Positions 47,402 to 56,121 of a stretch of DNA of 64,000 nt are shown one piece after another. This DNA is from Ciceribacter sp. T2.26MG-112.2 (GTDB taxonomy: Bacteria; Pseudomonadota; Alphaproteobacteria; Rhizobiales; Rhizobiaceae). A program made the translations under genes and the position numbers. How positions within the stretch are numbered: the stretch's first letter is position 1; every line of letters begins with the position of its first letter. Under the pieces are notes generated by a model. The model saw only the letters and a list, made by a program, of their open reading frames with translations, did not search any database and was not told the origin of the DNA. The stretch spans positions 372,001 through 436,000 of the forward strand of contig NZ_UEYQ01000001.1 in NCBI RefSeq assembly GCF_900492205.1, in the 5' to 3' direction.

Positions 47402-48607
47402 ATGACCGAAGCCTTCATCTGCGACTATATCCGCACGCCGATCGGCCGTTTCGGCGGGTCCCTGTCCTCGGTGCGCGCCGACGATCTTGGCGCGATCCCG
47501 CTGAAGGCCCTGATGGCCAAACATGCGGGCGTTGATTTCGAAGCGGTGGAAGACGTGATCTTCGGCTGCGCCAACCAGGCGGGCGAGGACAATCGCAATG
47601 TCGCGCGAATGTCGCTTTTGCTTGCCGGCCTGCCGGTCGGCGTGACGGGCACGACGATCAACCGGCTGTGCGGTTCGGGCATGGATGCGGTGATGACCGC
47701 GGCGCGCGCCATCAAGGCCGGCGAGGCCGAACTGATGATCGCCGGCGGCGTCGAAAGCATGTCGCGCGCACCCTTCGTCATGCCGAAGGCCGAGACGGCT
47801 TTTTCCCGCCATGCGGAGATCCACGACACGACGATCGGCTGGCGCTTCGTCAATCCGCTGATGAAGAAGCAATACGGCGTCGATTCGATGCCGGAGACCG
47901 GCGAGAACGTCGCCGCTGACTTTTCCGTCAGCCGCGAGGATCAGGACGCCTTCGCCTTGCGCTCGCAGGCCAAGGCCTCGGCTGCCCAGGAGAACGGCCG
48001 GCTCGCGAAGGAAATCACCCCGGTGACGATCCCGCAGCGCAAGGGCGATCCGGTCGTCGTCGACAAGGATGAACATCCGCGCGCGACGACCATCGAGACG
48101 CTCGCCAAGCTCGGCACCCCGTTCAAAAAGGAGGGCGGCACGGTGACCGCCGGCAACGCCTCCGGCGTCAACGACGGTGCGGCAGCCCTGATCATCGCCT
48201 CGGAAGCCGCGGCGAGAAGGCATGGCCTCACTCCGATCGCCCGTATCCTCGGCGGGGCCACCGCCGGTGTTCCGCCGCGCATCATGGGCATCGGTCCGGC
48301 CCCTGCTTCGCAGAAGCTGATGGCCCGGCTCGGCATGACCCAGGACCAGTTCGACGTGATCGAACTCAACGAAGCCTTCGCCTCCCAGGGCCTGGCGACG
48401 CTGCGCCAGCTCGGGATTGCCGACGATGATCCGCGCGTCAACCGGAACGGCGGCGCCATCGCGCTCGGCCATCCTCTCGGCATGTCGGGCGCCCGCATCA
48501 CCGGCACGGCGGCGCTCGAACTGCAACTGACGGGTGGCCGCTATTCGCTGTCCACCATGTGCATCGGCGTCGGCCAGGGCATCGCCATCGCGCTCGAGCG
48601 TGTTTGA
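47402..48607 (+). CDS. pcaF: 3-oxoadipyl-CoA thiolase
   Basis: 401 residues, the standard length for PcaF. Catalytic Cys90 lies in INRLCGSG, the histidine in ALGHPLGMSGAR, and the second cysteine in TMCIGVGQG. It cleaves 3-oxoadipyl-CoA to succinyl-CoA and acetyl-CoA, the last step of the beta-ketoadipate pathway. It converges with the dehydroshikimate dehydratase gene, which supplies protocatechuate to the same pathway. Confidence 0.95.
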   Translation: MTEAFICDYIRTPIGRFGGSLSSVRADDLGAIPLKALMAKHAGVDFEAVEDVIFGCANQAGEDNRNVARMSLLLAGLPVGVTGTTINRLCGSGMDAVMTAARAIKAGEAELMIAGGVESMSRAPFVMPKAETAFSRHAEIHDTTIGWRFVNPLMKKQYGVDSMPETGENVAADFSVSREDQDAFALRSQAKASAAQENGRLAKEITPVTIPQRKGDPVVVDKDEHPRATTIETLAKLGTPFKKEGGTVTAGNASGVNDGAAALIIASEAAARRHGLTPIARILGGATAGVPPRIMGIGPAPASQKLMARLGMTQDQFDVIELNEAFASQGLATLRQLGIADDDPRVNRNGGAIALGHPLGMSGARITGTAALELQLTGGRYSLSTMCIGVGQGIAIALERV

Positions 48608-48662
48608 AGGCGCTTCGGGCACGCGCGCTCGGGGAAGGTCGTAGGTCCATCGCCCGGAACGG

Positions 48663-50549
48663 CTAGTTCGTCGGCATGCCGGCGGGACGAAGATGGCGTC
48701 TAAGGGCGGCGATGCGGAAGATCGCATTGGCCGCCCCATAGCCCTGATAGCCGCGGCGCTCGACGATCTCGAAGAAGAAGCCCTCTCCATAGGTCGGCGA
48801 ATAGAGCTGGAAATACTCCCCCTGCTCGTCGCGATCATAAAGGATGTTGTGCCGCTTCAACCGCTCGACCAGATCCGGGTCGATGCCGAAGCGGACCTCC
48901 ACGTCGTCGTAATAGTTCGGCGAAATCGCCAGCGTCGAAAAGCCGTTGCGCAGCAAAGCTTCGGCCGTCGCGAAAATGTCGTCCGTCTGGAAGGCGATGT
49001 GCTGGATGCCCGAACCGAAGTTTTCGGCGATGAAGTGCCCGGCCAGCGTCTTGCGGTTTTCCGCGCCGTTCAGCGTGATGCGAAGACTGCCGCTCTCGTT
49101 CTCGACGACCTGGCTGCGCACGACACCGGCGGGATCGATGATGTCGACCATCGGCGTCTTCCGCGTCTTGAGCTGCGAGGTGTAGAACAGCAGCCAGGTC
49201 AGCATCTCGTCGTACTTGACCGTCTGGGCCACGTGGTCGAACCGCGTCAGGCCGACGTCGTCGCCGTCGGCGACCGGCAGCGGCTTGAAATCGATCTCCC
49301 AGATGCGGCCGAGATCGCCCGTGCGGTCAAGGAAATACAACAGGCCCCCACCGACGCCGCGGATAGCGGGAATGACCACCTCGCCCGGCCCGACCTGTTG
49401 CTCGAAGACTTCCGCGCCGAGCGCTACGGCGCGCTCAAAGGCCGCCTTGGCATCATCGACCATCAGTGCGATCGCGTAGGCATTGGCGCCATGCACCAGA
49501 TAGGAGGCGCTGGCGAACCCCTTTTCATCCCGGTTGAGAAGGAGGTTCACGCCGCCCTGCCTGAAGAGTGTGACCGCCTTGGACTTATGTTCAGCCACCG
49601 CCTTAAAGCCGAGCGTTTCAAGCAGGCTTTCCAGTTGCGCACCGTCGCTGTCGCCGACGGCGAATTCCACGAAGGCGATCTCCGCCACCTCGGCACGATC
49701 GGGCATGGCAGGAACGCCCATGACGATGTCCGGGTCCGCCCGCTTGACCTGGTCCATCAGATAGATGAGCGAGCGATGTCCATCGGCCGAGATCGCGCTT
49801 GGCGAACCGCCGCGGAACTGGTCGTTGAAGATTTCCAGCGACAGGTAGCCGTCATAGCCGGTCGCCGCGACGGCGCGCATGAAATCGGTGACGGCCAGGT
49901 CGCCCTCGCCGGGCATGTTGCGGAAATGGCGCGACCAGTAGAGCAGGTCCATATCGATCAGCGGTGCATCGGCCAATTGCACGATGAAGATGCGGTCGCC
50001 CGGAATGGATCGGATCGAACTGACGTCGATCTTGCGCGCCAAGGTGTGAAAACTGTCGAGGATCAGACCGATATTTTGGTGATCGGCGCGGCGCACGATC
50101 TCCCAGGCGTCGCGATGGTCATGGATGTGGCGGCCCCAGGCGAGCGCCTCGTAGCCGACTCGCAAGCTCCGCTTCGCCGCCCGCTCGCCGAGTTCGCGAA
50201 AGTCGGCCGCCGCCCGGTCGATGCCGCCGAGAGAGACCGGGGAAGTGTTGGAACAGATCAGCATGAGATCGGTGCCGAGTTCCGCCATCAGGTCGAACTT
50301 GCGTTCCGCGCGGTCGAAATTACGGCTTCGGAATGGCTCGGGCATGCCTTCGAAATCGCGGAACGGCTGAAACAGCGTAACCTCCAGTCCGTGGTCGCGC
50401 ACCATGCGGCCCACCTCGGCCGGCGAGCGGTCAAAGGCCAGGAAGTCGTTTTCGAATATCTCGATTCCGTCAAAGCCGGCACGGGCGATCGCCGCCAGCT
50501 TCTCCTCGAAGTCGCCACTGATCGAGACGGTTGCGATCGATGTTTTCAT
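48663..50549 (-). CDS. quiC: 3-dehydroshikimate dehydratase with HPPD-like domain (QuiC type)
   Basis: 628 residues from ATG 50549. The N-terminal half is a sugar-phosphate-isomerase-like TIM barrel with metal ligands Glu134, Asp165, Gln191 and Glu239 and the nearby His168. The C-terminal half (about 290-628) resembles 4-hydroxyphenylpyruvate dioxygenase, with FDHVAQTV and GIQHIAFQTDDI. This fusion is the bacterial QuiC/QsuB-type dehydratase, which turns 3-dehydroshikimate into protocatechuate. It follows aroQ by 78 bp. Confidence 0.92.
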   Translation of the reverse strand: MKTSIATVSISGDFEEKLAAIARAGFDGIEIFENDFLAFDRSPAEVGRMVRDHGLEVTLFQPFRDFEGMPEPFRSRNFDRAERKFDLMAELGTDLMLICSNTSPVSLGGIDRAAADFRELGERAAKRSLRVGYEALAWGRHIHDHRDAWEIVRRADHQNIGLILDSFHTLARKIDVSSIRSIPGDRIFIVQLADAPLIDMDLLYWSRHFRNMPGEGDLAVTDFMRAVAATGYDGYLSLEIFNDQFRGGSPSAISADGHRSLIYLMDQVKRADPDIVMGVPAMPDRAEVAEIAFVEFAVGDSDGAQLESLLETLGFKAVAEHKSKAVTLFRQGGVNLLLNRDEKGFASASYLVHGANAYAIALMVDDAKAAFERAVALGAEVFEQQVGPGEVVIPAIRGVGGGLLYFLDRTGDLGRIWEIDFKPLPVADGDDVGLTRFDHVAQTVKYDEMLTWLLFYTSQLKTRKTPMVDIIDPAGVVRSQVVENESGSLRITLNGAENRKTLAGHFIAENFGSGIQHIAFQTDDIFATAEALLRNGFSTLAISPNYYDDVEVRFGIDPDLVERLKRHNILYDRDEQGEYFQLYSPTYGEGFFFEIVERRGYQGYGAANAIFRIAALRRHLRPAGMPTN

Positions 50550-50627
50550 GTCCGTGCTCCAGCACATTTCGGGGAGGACCAACGGGTTTCCAAGGCCATG
50601 GAACCGGATGACACCGGACCTGACGCC

Positions 50628-51077
50628 TTACCGCTTGTTCTCCGCAATCAGCAGTTCAAGCGCCCTCACCGCCAGGGGATAGCCCTTGGCTCCCAGACCC
50701 GCCATGACCGTCGTCGCCGTCATGGATACGTGAGAGCGGTGATAGATCGGCTCCCGGCGATGCACGTTGCTGATGTGGAATTCGATGATCGGCCCCTTGA
50801 ACATCTTCAGGGCGTCGAGCAGGGACAGCGAGGTGAAGGTGAAGGCGGCCGGATTGATGATGATACCGGCAGCCTCGTCGATCGCCTCGTGAACGAGATC
50901 GATCAGTTTCTCCTCGCTGTTGGTCTGGTGAAAGACGACAGGGCGTTCGCCCGCCGCCTGCCTGCACCAGGCCTCCACGTCGGCCAGCGTGTCGTGCCCG
51001 TAGATCTCCGGCTCGCGGCGTCCGAGCCGGTTGAGGTTTGGTCCGTTCAGAATGTAGATCGGCTTCAACTCGTTCAT
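50628..51077 (-). CDS. aroQ: Type II 3-dehydroquinate dehydratase
   Basis: 149 residues. Tyr26 in REPEIYGHDT is the catalytic tyrosine of the flexible loop and His101 in IIEFHISNVHRRE is the general acid; GPNLNRLG is the N-terminal signature. It dehydrates 3-dehydroquinate to 3-dehydroshikimate. Next to quiC, a quinate/shikimate dehydrogenase gene and a TRAP system, this copy is likely catabolic (QuiB role) rather than the biosynthetic one. Confidence 0.95.
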   Translation of the reverse strand: MNELKPIYILNGPNLNRLGRREPEIYGHDTLADVEAWCRQAAGERPVVFHQTNSEEKLIDLVHEAIDEAAGIIINPAAFTFTSLSLLDALKMFKGPIIEFHISNVHRREPIYHRSHVSMTATTVMAGLGAKGYPLAVRALELLIAENKR

Positions 51078-51090
51078 CTTGGAGCTCCTA

Positions 51091-52392
51091 TCAACCCTGG
51101 TAGCCCAAGAGCCGGGGCAACCACAGCACGGTGTCGGGAAGGAAGGTGATCACGCCGAGGCAGAAAACCATCCAGAGAATGAAGGGGGCAGCGTCGCGAA
51201 TGATGTCGCGCACCGGGGCGCCCGAGATCTTGGCGACGATGAAGAGCAGCAACCCATAGGGCGGCGTCACCAATCCCAGCATGATGTTGACCACGACGAC
51301 GACGCCGAAGTGCACCAGGTCGATGCCCAGCGCCTGGGCCGTCGGAATGAAGACCGGCACGATGATCAGCAGGATGGCTGTCCCCTCCAGGACGCATCCG
51401 AGCAGCAGCAGCACGATGTTCACGAAGATCAGGAAGGTGGTCGGCGACAAGTCCCAGCCGGTGAGGATCACCCTCAGGCTTTCCGGGATGTTCTCGATCG
51501 TCACCACATAGTTGAACACCAGCGCGCCGGCGATCAGCATGCCGATCGAAACGGACGTCTTGGCGCTGACGAAGAGGGCCCTGTAGAAGGCGGCAAAGCT
51601 GATGCTGCGATAGACGAATGCCGAGATGATCAGTGCGTAGGCTGCGGCAAGGGCAGCGGCCTCCGTCGGCGTGGTGATGCCGGAATAGATGCAGCCGAGC
51701 AGCAGAACCGGCATCAGGAGCGCCGGCAGCGCGCGCCAGGTGATGCCGGGGATTTCGCGCAGCGGCACCGGCTCCTCGACGGGAAAATTCTTCCGCCGGG
51801 CGGTGATGGCGATCTGCACCATCTGCAAGGCGGCCATCAACAGGCCCGGCACGATGCCGGCGAGGAAAAGGAAACCGATAGACGCATCGGAGACGAGCGC
51901 ATAGATCACCATCGGAATGGAGGGGGGAATGATCGGGCCGATAACCGCCGTGACGGCGGTGAGTGCCGCCGCAAAGCTCGGCGTATAGCGTCCGCCGTTG
52001 GTCATCAGCTTCTGCATCATGCCGCCAGTGCCCGCGGCATCGGCGATCGCGGAACCGGACATTCCGGCAAAGATGATGCTCTGCACGACGTTCACCTGGG
52101 CCAGTCCACCGCGGAAGCGGCCGACGAGGACATTGCAGAAGGACAGGAGGCGTTCCGTCATCGAGCCTATGTTCATGAACTCGGCCGCAAGCACGAAGAG
52201 CGGAACGGCCAGGATGACATAGTTGGAATACATGCCGTTGAGGAACTGCTCGGCGGCAATCCCCATGTCGGCGCCCGAGAGCATGAGGTAGAAGATCGAG
52301 CCGGCGATCATCGACAACCCTATCGGCAGGCCGAGAAAGGCGAGGACGGTGATCGCGACGATCGAAAGGGAAAAGGGGCTGGCAAGGTTCAT
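51091..52392 (-). CDS. TRAP transporter large membrane subunit (DctM)
   Basis: 433 residues from ATG 52392, overlapping the dctQ stop. Family motifs AEFMNIGSMTERLL, AGMSGSAIADAAGTGG and IIPPSIPMVIYAL and about twelve helices mark the DctM channel. The surrounding genes point to quinate, shikimate or a related hydroaromatic acid as substrate. It precedes aroQ by 13 bp. Confidence 0.94.
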   Translation of the reverse strand: MNLASPFSLSIVAITVLAFLGLPIGLSMIAGSIFYLMLSGADMGIAAEQFLNGMYSNYVILAVPLFVLAAEFMNIGSMTERLLSFCNVLVGRFRGGLAQVNVVQSIIFAGMSGSAIADAAGTGGMMQKLMTNGGRYTPSFAAALTAVTAVIGPIIPPSIPMVIYALVSDASIGFLFLAGIVPGLLMAALQMVQIAITARRKNFPVEEPVPLREIPGITWRALPALLMPVLLLGCIYSGITTPTEAAALAAAYALIISAFVYRSISFAAFYRALFVSAKTSVSIGMLIAGALVFNYVVTIENIPESLRVILTGWDLSPTTFLIFVNIVLLLLGCVLEGTAILLIIVPVFIPTAQALGIDLVHFGVVVVVNIMLGLVTPPYGLLLFIVAKISGAPVRDIIRDAAPFILWMVFCLGVITFLPDTVLWLPRLLGYQG

Positions 52393-52907
52393 ACGCCGGA
52401 ACTCGCTTTGGTCGGGTCGAAGCTTTCCGGCGCCTTGCCGCGAATGGCCTGTACGCATAGCCAGACATAGCGAATGATCATGGCCACCGCGAATACGACA
52501 TAGATGGAAAAGAGATAGTCGAAGCGGATCTTCAGATAGGCGGTGCTCTCGACCTTCATGAAGGTAACGTAGTCGATGACGGCCGGCAGCGACCAGCCGA
52601 AAAGGAATACGAGGGAAACTGCCGAGATCACCTGCATGACCCGGCGCGGCCCGTCAGCGGCAGGGCCCCAGAACAGGTCGAACCGGATTTCGTCGATCTC
52701 CCGGATGACAAAGGCGGAGCCGAACAGCACCATCCATATCCACAGCGCGACACTGGCCTCGTGGGTCCAGCCGATCGAGACGTTCAGCACGTAGCGGAAC
52801 GCGATCTGCATGAGGAAGATCACGAACATGCCCAAAAGCATGAAGGCAATGAGGTTCTCGGCGCGGTTTCTCAGCCACTCGCCTACCATGGCAAATTTCG
52901 ATCTCAT
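52389..52907 (-). CDS. TRAP transporter small membrane subunit (DctQ)
   Basis: 172 residues with four predicted helices and the DctQ-type segment WTHEASVALWIWMVLFGSAF. The start at 52907 has AGGAAAG upstream. Stop and dctM start overlap (ATGA). A hairpin lies between this gene and dctP. Confidence 0.92.
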   Translation of the reverse strand: MRSKFAMVGEWLRNRAENLIAFMLLGMFVIFLMQIAFRYVLNVSIGWTHEASVALWIWMVLFGSAFVIREIDEIRFDLFWGPAADGPRRVMQVISAVSLVFLFGWSLPAVIDYVTFMKVESTAYLKIRFDYLFSIYVVFAVAMIIRYVWLCVQAIRGKAPESFDPTKASSGV

Positions 52908-52932
52908 CCGGGGTCACTTTCCTGTTGCGTCA

Positions 52933-52957
52933 GACGAGCCGGCATGGCCGGCTCGTC
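52933..52957 (-). other. Strong hairpin between dctP and dctQ
   Basis: GACGAGCCGGC (52933-52943) and GCCGGCTCGTC (52947-52957) form a perfect 11-bp stem with a 3-nt loop, directly after the dctP stop in the transcribed direction. It probably stabilises the binding-protein message. Confidence 0.7.
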
Positions 52958-52975
52958 GCATCGGGTGACGGCGGA

Positions 52976-53974
52976 TCAGAGAGCGGCCACCTTTTCGAGG
53001 ATGCCCTCCGGCCAGCTCTTTGCAAGGTCCGAACCGAGGTATTTTTCCTGGGCGAACTTGCGGAAGGCATCGAGGTCGGGCTCGTAGATCTCAAGGCCGG
53101 CGGCCTTGAATTCTTCGACGAGCTTCGCCTCCTGGGCGAGATGCTGTTCTTCACTCCACTGCATCGCCTTGTCGGCCGCAGCCTGGATCTTCGCCTGCTG
53201 CTCGGCCGAGAGACCCTTCCAGACGTCCGCGGAGATCGTCAGGAGGTCATAGCCGATCAGATGCGAGGTCATGACGATCTGGGACATGACCTCGTAGAAC
53301 TTCATGTTCTTGACGTTCGGCAGCGGGTTGTCCTGACCGTCGATGGCGCCGGTCTGCAGGCCGGTGTAAACCTCTGCATAGGCCATCGGAATGGGATTAG
53401 CGCCGATCGCCTCACCCAGGAACTGCCAGGCATCGCCCCCGGGCATGCGCAGTTTGATACCTGCCATATCCGCCGGCGTCGAGATCTTCTTGTCGGATTT
53501 CAGGCCGACCTGGCGCGCACCGAAATAGGTCGGCCCGAGAATGTGGACACCCGCCTTTTCCTCGGCCATCTTCTTGAATTCGGCACCCACGTCACTCGCG
53601 AAGAAGGTACGGACATGGGCCGCATCGCGGAACAGATAGGCCGAGGTCAGCACCGACCATTCCGGCACCTGCTTGGAAATATCCTGGGGGGCGATGTTGC
53701 CCATCTGCAGGTTGCCGCGCTGGAGCGCGACGAGTTCGGTTCCCTGCTTGAAAAGCGTACCGCCGTAGAAAGGCTCGACCTTGAAGCCATCCTTGAGTTC
53801 GTCGGCGAACATTTTCACCATGCCGGCGCGAATGTCCTGCTCGGAGAACACGGCCGAGAACTTCAGCGTAACCGGCTCCTGAGCGAAGGCCGGCATCGAC
53901 AGCGCCATGCCGGCCGCAGCGGCGACGGCAAAGGTCGCGCCAAGCAAATGGCGCCGTGTGAGTGTGGTGGTCAT
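52976..53974 (-). CDS. TRAP transporter substrate-binding protein (DctP)
   Basis: 332 residues with a twin-arginine-like signal (LTRRHLLGATFAVAAAAG) cleaved near PAFAQ (residue 32). The mature protein is a DctP-type binder; MAGIKLRMPGGDAW carries the ligand-carboxylate arginine. Export through Tat would suggest folding before export. Its promoter carries the TetR-like operator also found before the shikimate dehydrogenase gene, tying this transporter to quinate or shikimate uptake. Confidence 0.92.
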   Translation of the reverse strand: MTTTLTRRHLLGATFAVAAAAGMALSMPAFAQEPVTLKFSAVFSEQDIRAGMVKMFADELKDGFKVEPFYGGTLFKQGTELVALQRGNLQMGNIAPQDISKQVPEWSVLTSAYLFRDAAHVRTFFASDVGAEFKKMAEEKAGVHILGPTYFGARQVGLKSDKKISTPADMAGIKLRMPGGDAWQFLGEAIGANPIPMAYAEVYTGLQTGAIDGQDNPLPNVKNMKFYEVMSQIVMTSHLIGYDLLTISADVWKGLSAEQQAKIQAAADKAMQWSEEQHLAQEAKLVEEFKAAGLEIYEPDLDAFRKFAQEKYLGSDLAKSWPEGILEKVAAL

Positions 53975-54057
53975 TTCTTCCTCCTCAATGTCCCTTCCGC
54001 CTCCACGGATGCGGGACTTCTCCCCTTGGGATCGGCCGCGTGACCGACCCTATAACT

Positions 54058-54085
54058 TTTGTACGAAATAGTTCGTTTATGTCAA
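54058..54085 (-). promoter_or_regulatory. dctP promoter with TetR-type operator
   Basis: Reading leftward, TTGACA (54085-54080), 16 bp, TACAAA (54063-54058). The spacer holds the inverted repeat ACGAAATAGTTCGT (54063-54076), 5-bp perfect arms around four bases. It matches the site at 55270-55283. Confidence 0.65.
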
Positions 54086-54110
54086 TAGGCGTAGCCGAAC
54101 TTGACGTCGA

Positions 54111-54150
54111 TCAAGACCGGATTTGGCCGGCGGCGCAGATCCGGTCTTGA
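54111..54150. other. 12-bp inverted repeat downstream of the quinate/shikimate dehydrogenase gene
   Basis: TCAAGACCGGAT (54111-54122) and ATCCGGTCTTGA (54139-54150) are perfect complements with a 16-nt loop, 116 bp past the dehydrogenase stop. No T-run follows on the minus strand. It could end or separate the transcript from dctP. The rest of this 291-bp gap holds only the dctP promoter. Confidence 0.5.
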
Positions 54151-54265
54151 AATATCCCTTGTCTCCTGAACTTCACCTAGCACCAATTTGCGCGGTCACA
54201 ACCGCGCTTGCCGGAGACCCCGGCACGTCCGCATCCACAGAATCGGCAAGGATCGACATTGTTTC

Positions 54266-55153
54266 TCAGGCGCGCCGCTCGACCGGAGCCGGCGGGTTCC
54301 CGGTCAAGGAGCGAAAGTGCGCCCGCATGCGTTCGGCATCCGCCTTGCGTCCGGTGAACAGGGAAAACGCGCCGACGGCCTGGAACACTGCCATGCCGCC
54401 ACCGTCCGCCACGCTGCAGCCTCGGCGTCGTGCCTCGGACAGCAACGCGGTCTCCAGCGGGAAGTAGACGATCTCCGCCACCCAGAGCCGAGGGTAGAGA
54501 AGCTCGGCGGGCAAAGGCAGGCCCGGATGCTTGTCCATGCCGGTCGGGGTCGCGTGAACCAGCCCGCTCGCTCCAGCCATGGCCTGCCGCAGGTCCGACC
54601 CGGCGGTAACCGCGGCATTGGGAAAGTGACCAGTCATGGCGGCGGCCAGTTGCTCGGCCCGCGCGGTGTCGACGTCGAAGATTGTCAGGGCGTCCGCCCC
54701 GAGTTGCAGGACGGCGAATGCGGTGGCCGCTCCGGCGCCTCCGGCGCCGAGTTGCACCACATTCGTCAGGTCGGGTTGCGGAAGCTGGAGGCGGAGCCCT
54801 TGGGCGAAACCCCACCAGTCGGTGTTGTGCCCGATCCGCCGGCCGTCACGAAGTACGACCGTATTGACCGCGCCGAGCCTTGCGGCGTCGTCGGACAGTT
54901 CATCCAGCAGGCCGATCACCTGCTGCTTGCAGGGGAACGTGATGTTCAGACCGCAAAAGCCGCGTTCCTCCGCCTCCCTGACGATATGTGGCAGCGATTC
55001 CGCACCGCCGCCCTTGAGATCGAGGTCGAGCAATTCGTAACGATAGTCAAAGCCCAGTGCGGCACCCTCAGCCATATGCATGGCGGGGGTGAGCGAGCGT
55101 TGAATTCCGGAGCCTATGAGGCCCGCCCGTGTTGTTCCGTCCCGTCTGGTCAT
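54266..55153 (-). CDS. Quinate/shikimate dehydrogenase (AroE-like)
   Basis: 295 residues. The catalytic lysine is Lys76 in NITFPCKQ and its partner Asp112 lies in NTDWWGF; GAGGAGAATAF is the dinucleotide-binding loop. HATPTGM replaces the biosynthetic NTTPLGM-like loop, as in NAD-dependent quinate/shikimate dehydrogenases of actinobacteria. It should oxidise quinate to 3-dehydroquinate or shikimate to 3-dehydroshikimate, feeding AroQ and QuiC. Its promoter has the TetR-like operator. Confidence 0.9.
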   Translation of the reverse strand: MTRRDGTTRAGLIGSGIQRSLTPAMHMAEGAALGFDYRYELLDLDLKGGGAESLPHIVREAEERGFCGLNITFPCKQQVIGLLDELSDDAARLGAVNTVVLRDGRRIGHNTDWWGFAQGLRLQLPQPDLTNVVQLGAGGAGAATAFAVLQLGADALTIFDVDTARAEQLAAAMTGHFPNAAVTAGSDLRQAMAGASGLVHATPTGMDKHPGLPLPAELLYPRLWVAEIVYFPLETALLSEARRRGCSVADGGGMAVFQAVGAFSLFTGRKADAERMRAHFRSLTGNPPAPVERRA

Positions 55154-55259
55154 TGTCCTCGCCTGGCGATGCAGTCGGCCCCTTGGCCGATCGCCTCACC
55201 CTCCCGCGTCCTCTGACAGGCGGCCCATCCGCCGGCCGCCCTTCGTCCCCATACTTACC

Positions 55260-55288
55260 GAATTATTGTACTAACTAGTTCGTGTCAA
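55260..55288 (-). promoter_or_regulatory. Quinate/shikimate dehydrogenase promoter with TetR-type operator
   Basis: Reading leftward, TTGACA (55288-55283), 17 bp, TAATTC (55265-55260). Inside the spacer, ACTAACTAGTTCGT (55270-55283) has the perfect core AACTAGTT and matches the operator at 54063-54076 in 11 of 14 positions. The TetR gene diverges 125 bp away. Confidence 0.65.
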
Positions 55289-55412
55289 TTGTGGCCCGGT
55301 TGAATCGCAGCGACAAGGTGACTAAGAAACGAAGGGAGAATGAGCCGAAACGGCGAGTGTTCGCGAGGAAGCCCAAGGGTTTACCGGCGATCATGGGGGG
55401 AGTGGATTGATC

Positions 55413-56069
55413 ATGGCCGGAAACGCCAGAGACATACGCAAGAACGATCCGGAAAAGACCCGGGAAAACATCCTCGATGTCGCCACGACGGAGTTTGCCG
55501 AATTCGGCCTCTCCGGTGGCCGGGTCGACGCGATCGCGGAAAAGACCCGCACCTCCAAGCGGATGATCTATTATTATTACGGCAGCAAGGAAGGCCTCTA
55601 CCTGGCTGTGCTCGAAAGAGCCTACCGGAAGATCCGCGCGCTGGAATCCGATCTCGCGCTGGCCGACATGCCGGCGGAAACGGCCTTGCGCCAGCTCATT
55701 TCCTCCACCTTCGACCATGATGAAGGAAATCCGGAATTCGTCCGGCTGGTCAGCATCGAGAACATCCATCATGCCATGCACATGCGGCGCTCGACGGAAA
55801 TCGGCGAACTCAACATATCGGTTATCCGCACCATCCAGGAGATCCTCGACCGAGGCAGGCGGGAAGGCGCTTTCAAGCGCAACGTCGACGCGATCGACCT
55901 GCACATGCTGATCAGCGCCTTCTGTTTTTTCCGGGTCTCGAACCGATACACGTTCGGCACAATCTTCCACCGCAACCTGTCCGAACCGGTAATTTACGCG
56001 CGCCACAAACAGATGATCTCGGATGCCGTGATCGCCTATCTCGCAGCGCCGGAATCGGTCGCCGCGTGA
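55413..56069 (+). CDS. TetR-family regulator, probably of quinate/shikimate genes
   Basis: 218 residues from ATG 55413 after GGGGGGAG. The TetR helix-turn-helix (about 15-65) includes GRVDAIAEKTRTSKRMIYYY and GSKEGLYLAVLE. The C-terminal domain resembles the TetR_C group seen in aromatic-acid regulators, with a helical dimer interface. It diverges from the dehydrogenase gene, and the shared operator in that promoter and in the dctP promoter is the likely target. Confidence 0.9.
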   Translation: MAGNARDIRKNDPEKTRENILDVATTEFAEFGLSGGRVDAIAEKTRTSKRMIYYYYGSKEGLYLAVLERAYRKIRALESDLALADMPAETALRQLISSTFDHDEGNPEFVRLVSIENIHHAMHMRRSTEIGELNISVIRTIQEILDRGRREGAFKRNVDAIDLHMLISAFCFFRVSNRYTFGTIFHRNLSEPVIYARHKQMISDAVIAYLAAPESVAA

Positions 56070-56121
56070 TCTTCACCGGCCTTTCCTTGGATTTCCTCCG
56101 GCCACCGGCCCGTCGCGCAGC

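Noticed and set aside
48693..51149. Long plus-strand open frame opposite quiC and aroQ
   Set aside because: Same antisense artefact; the metal ligands of QuiC and the catalytic Tyr and His of AroQ are on the minus strand, and the frame runs across two genes.
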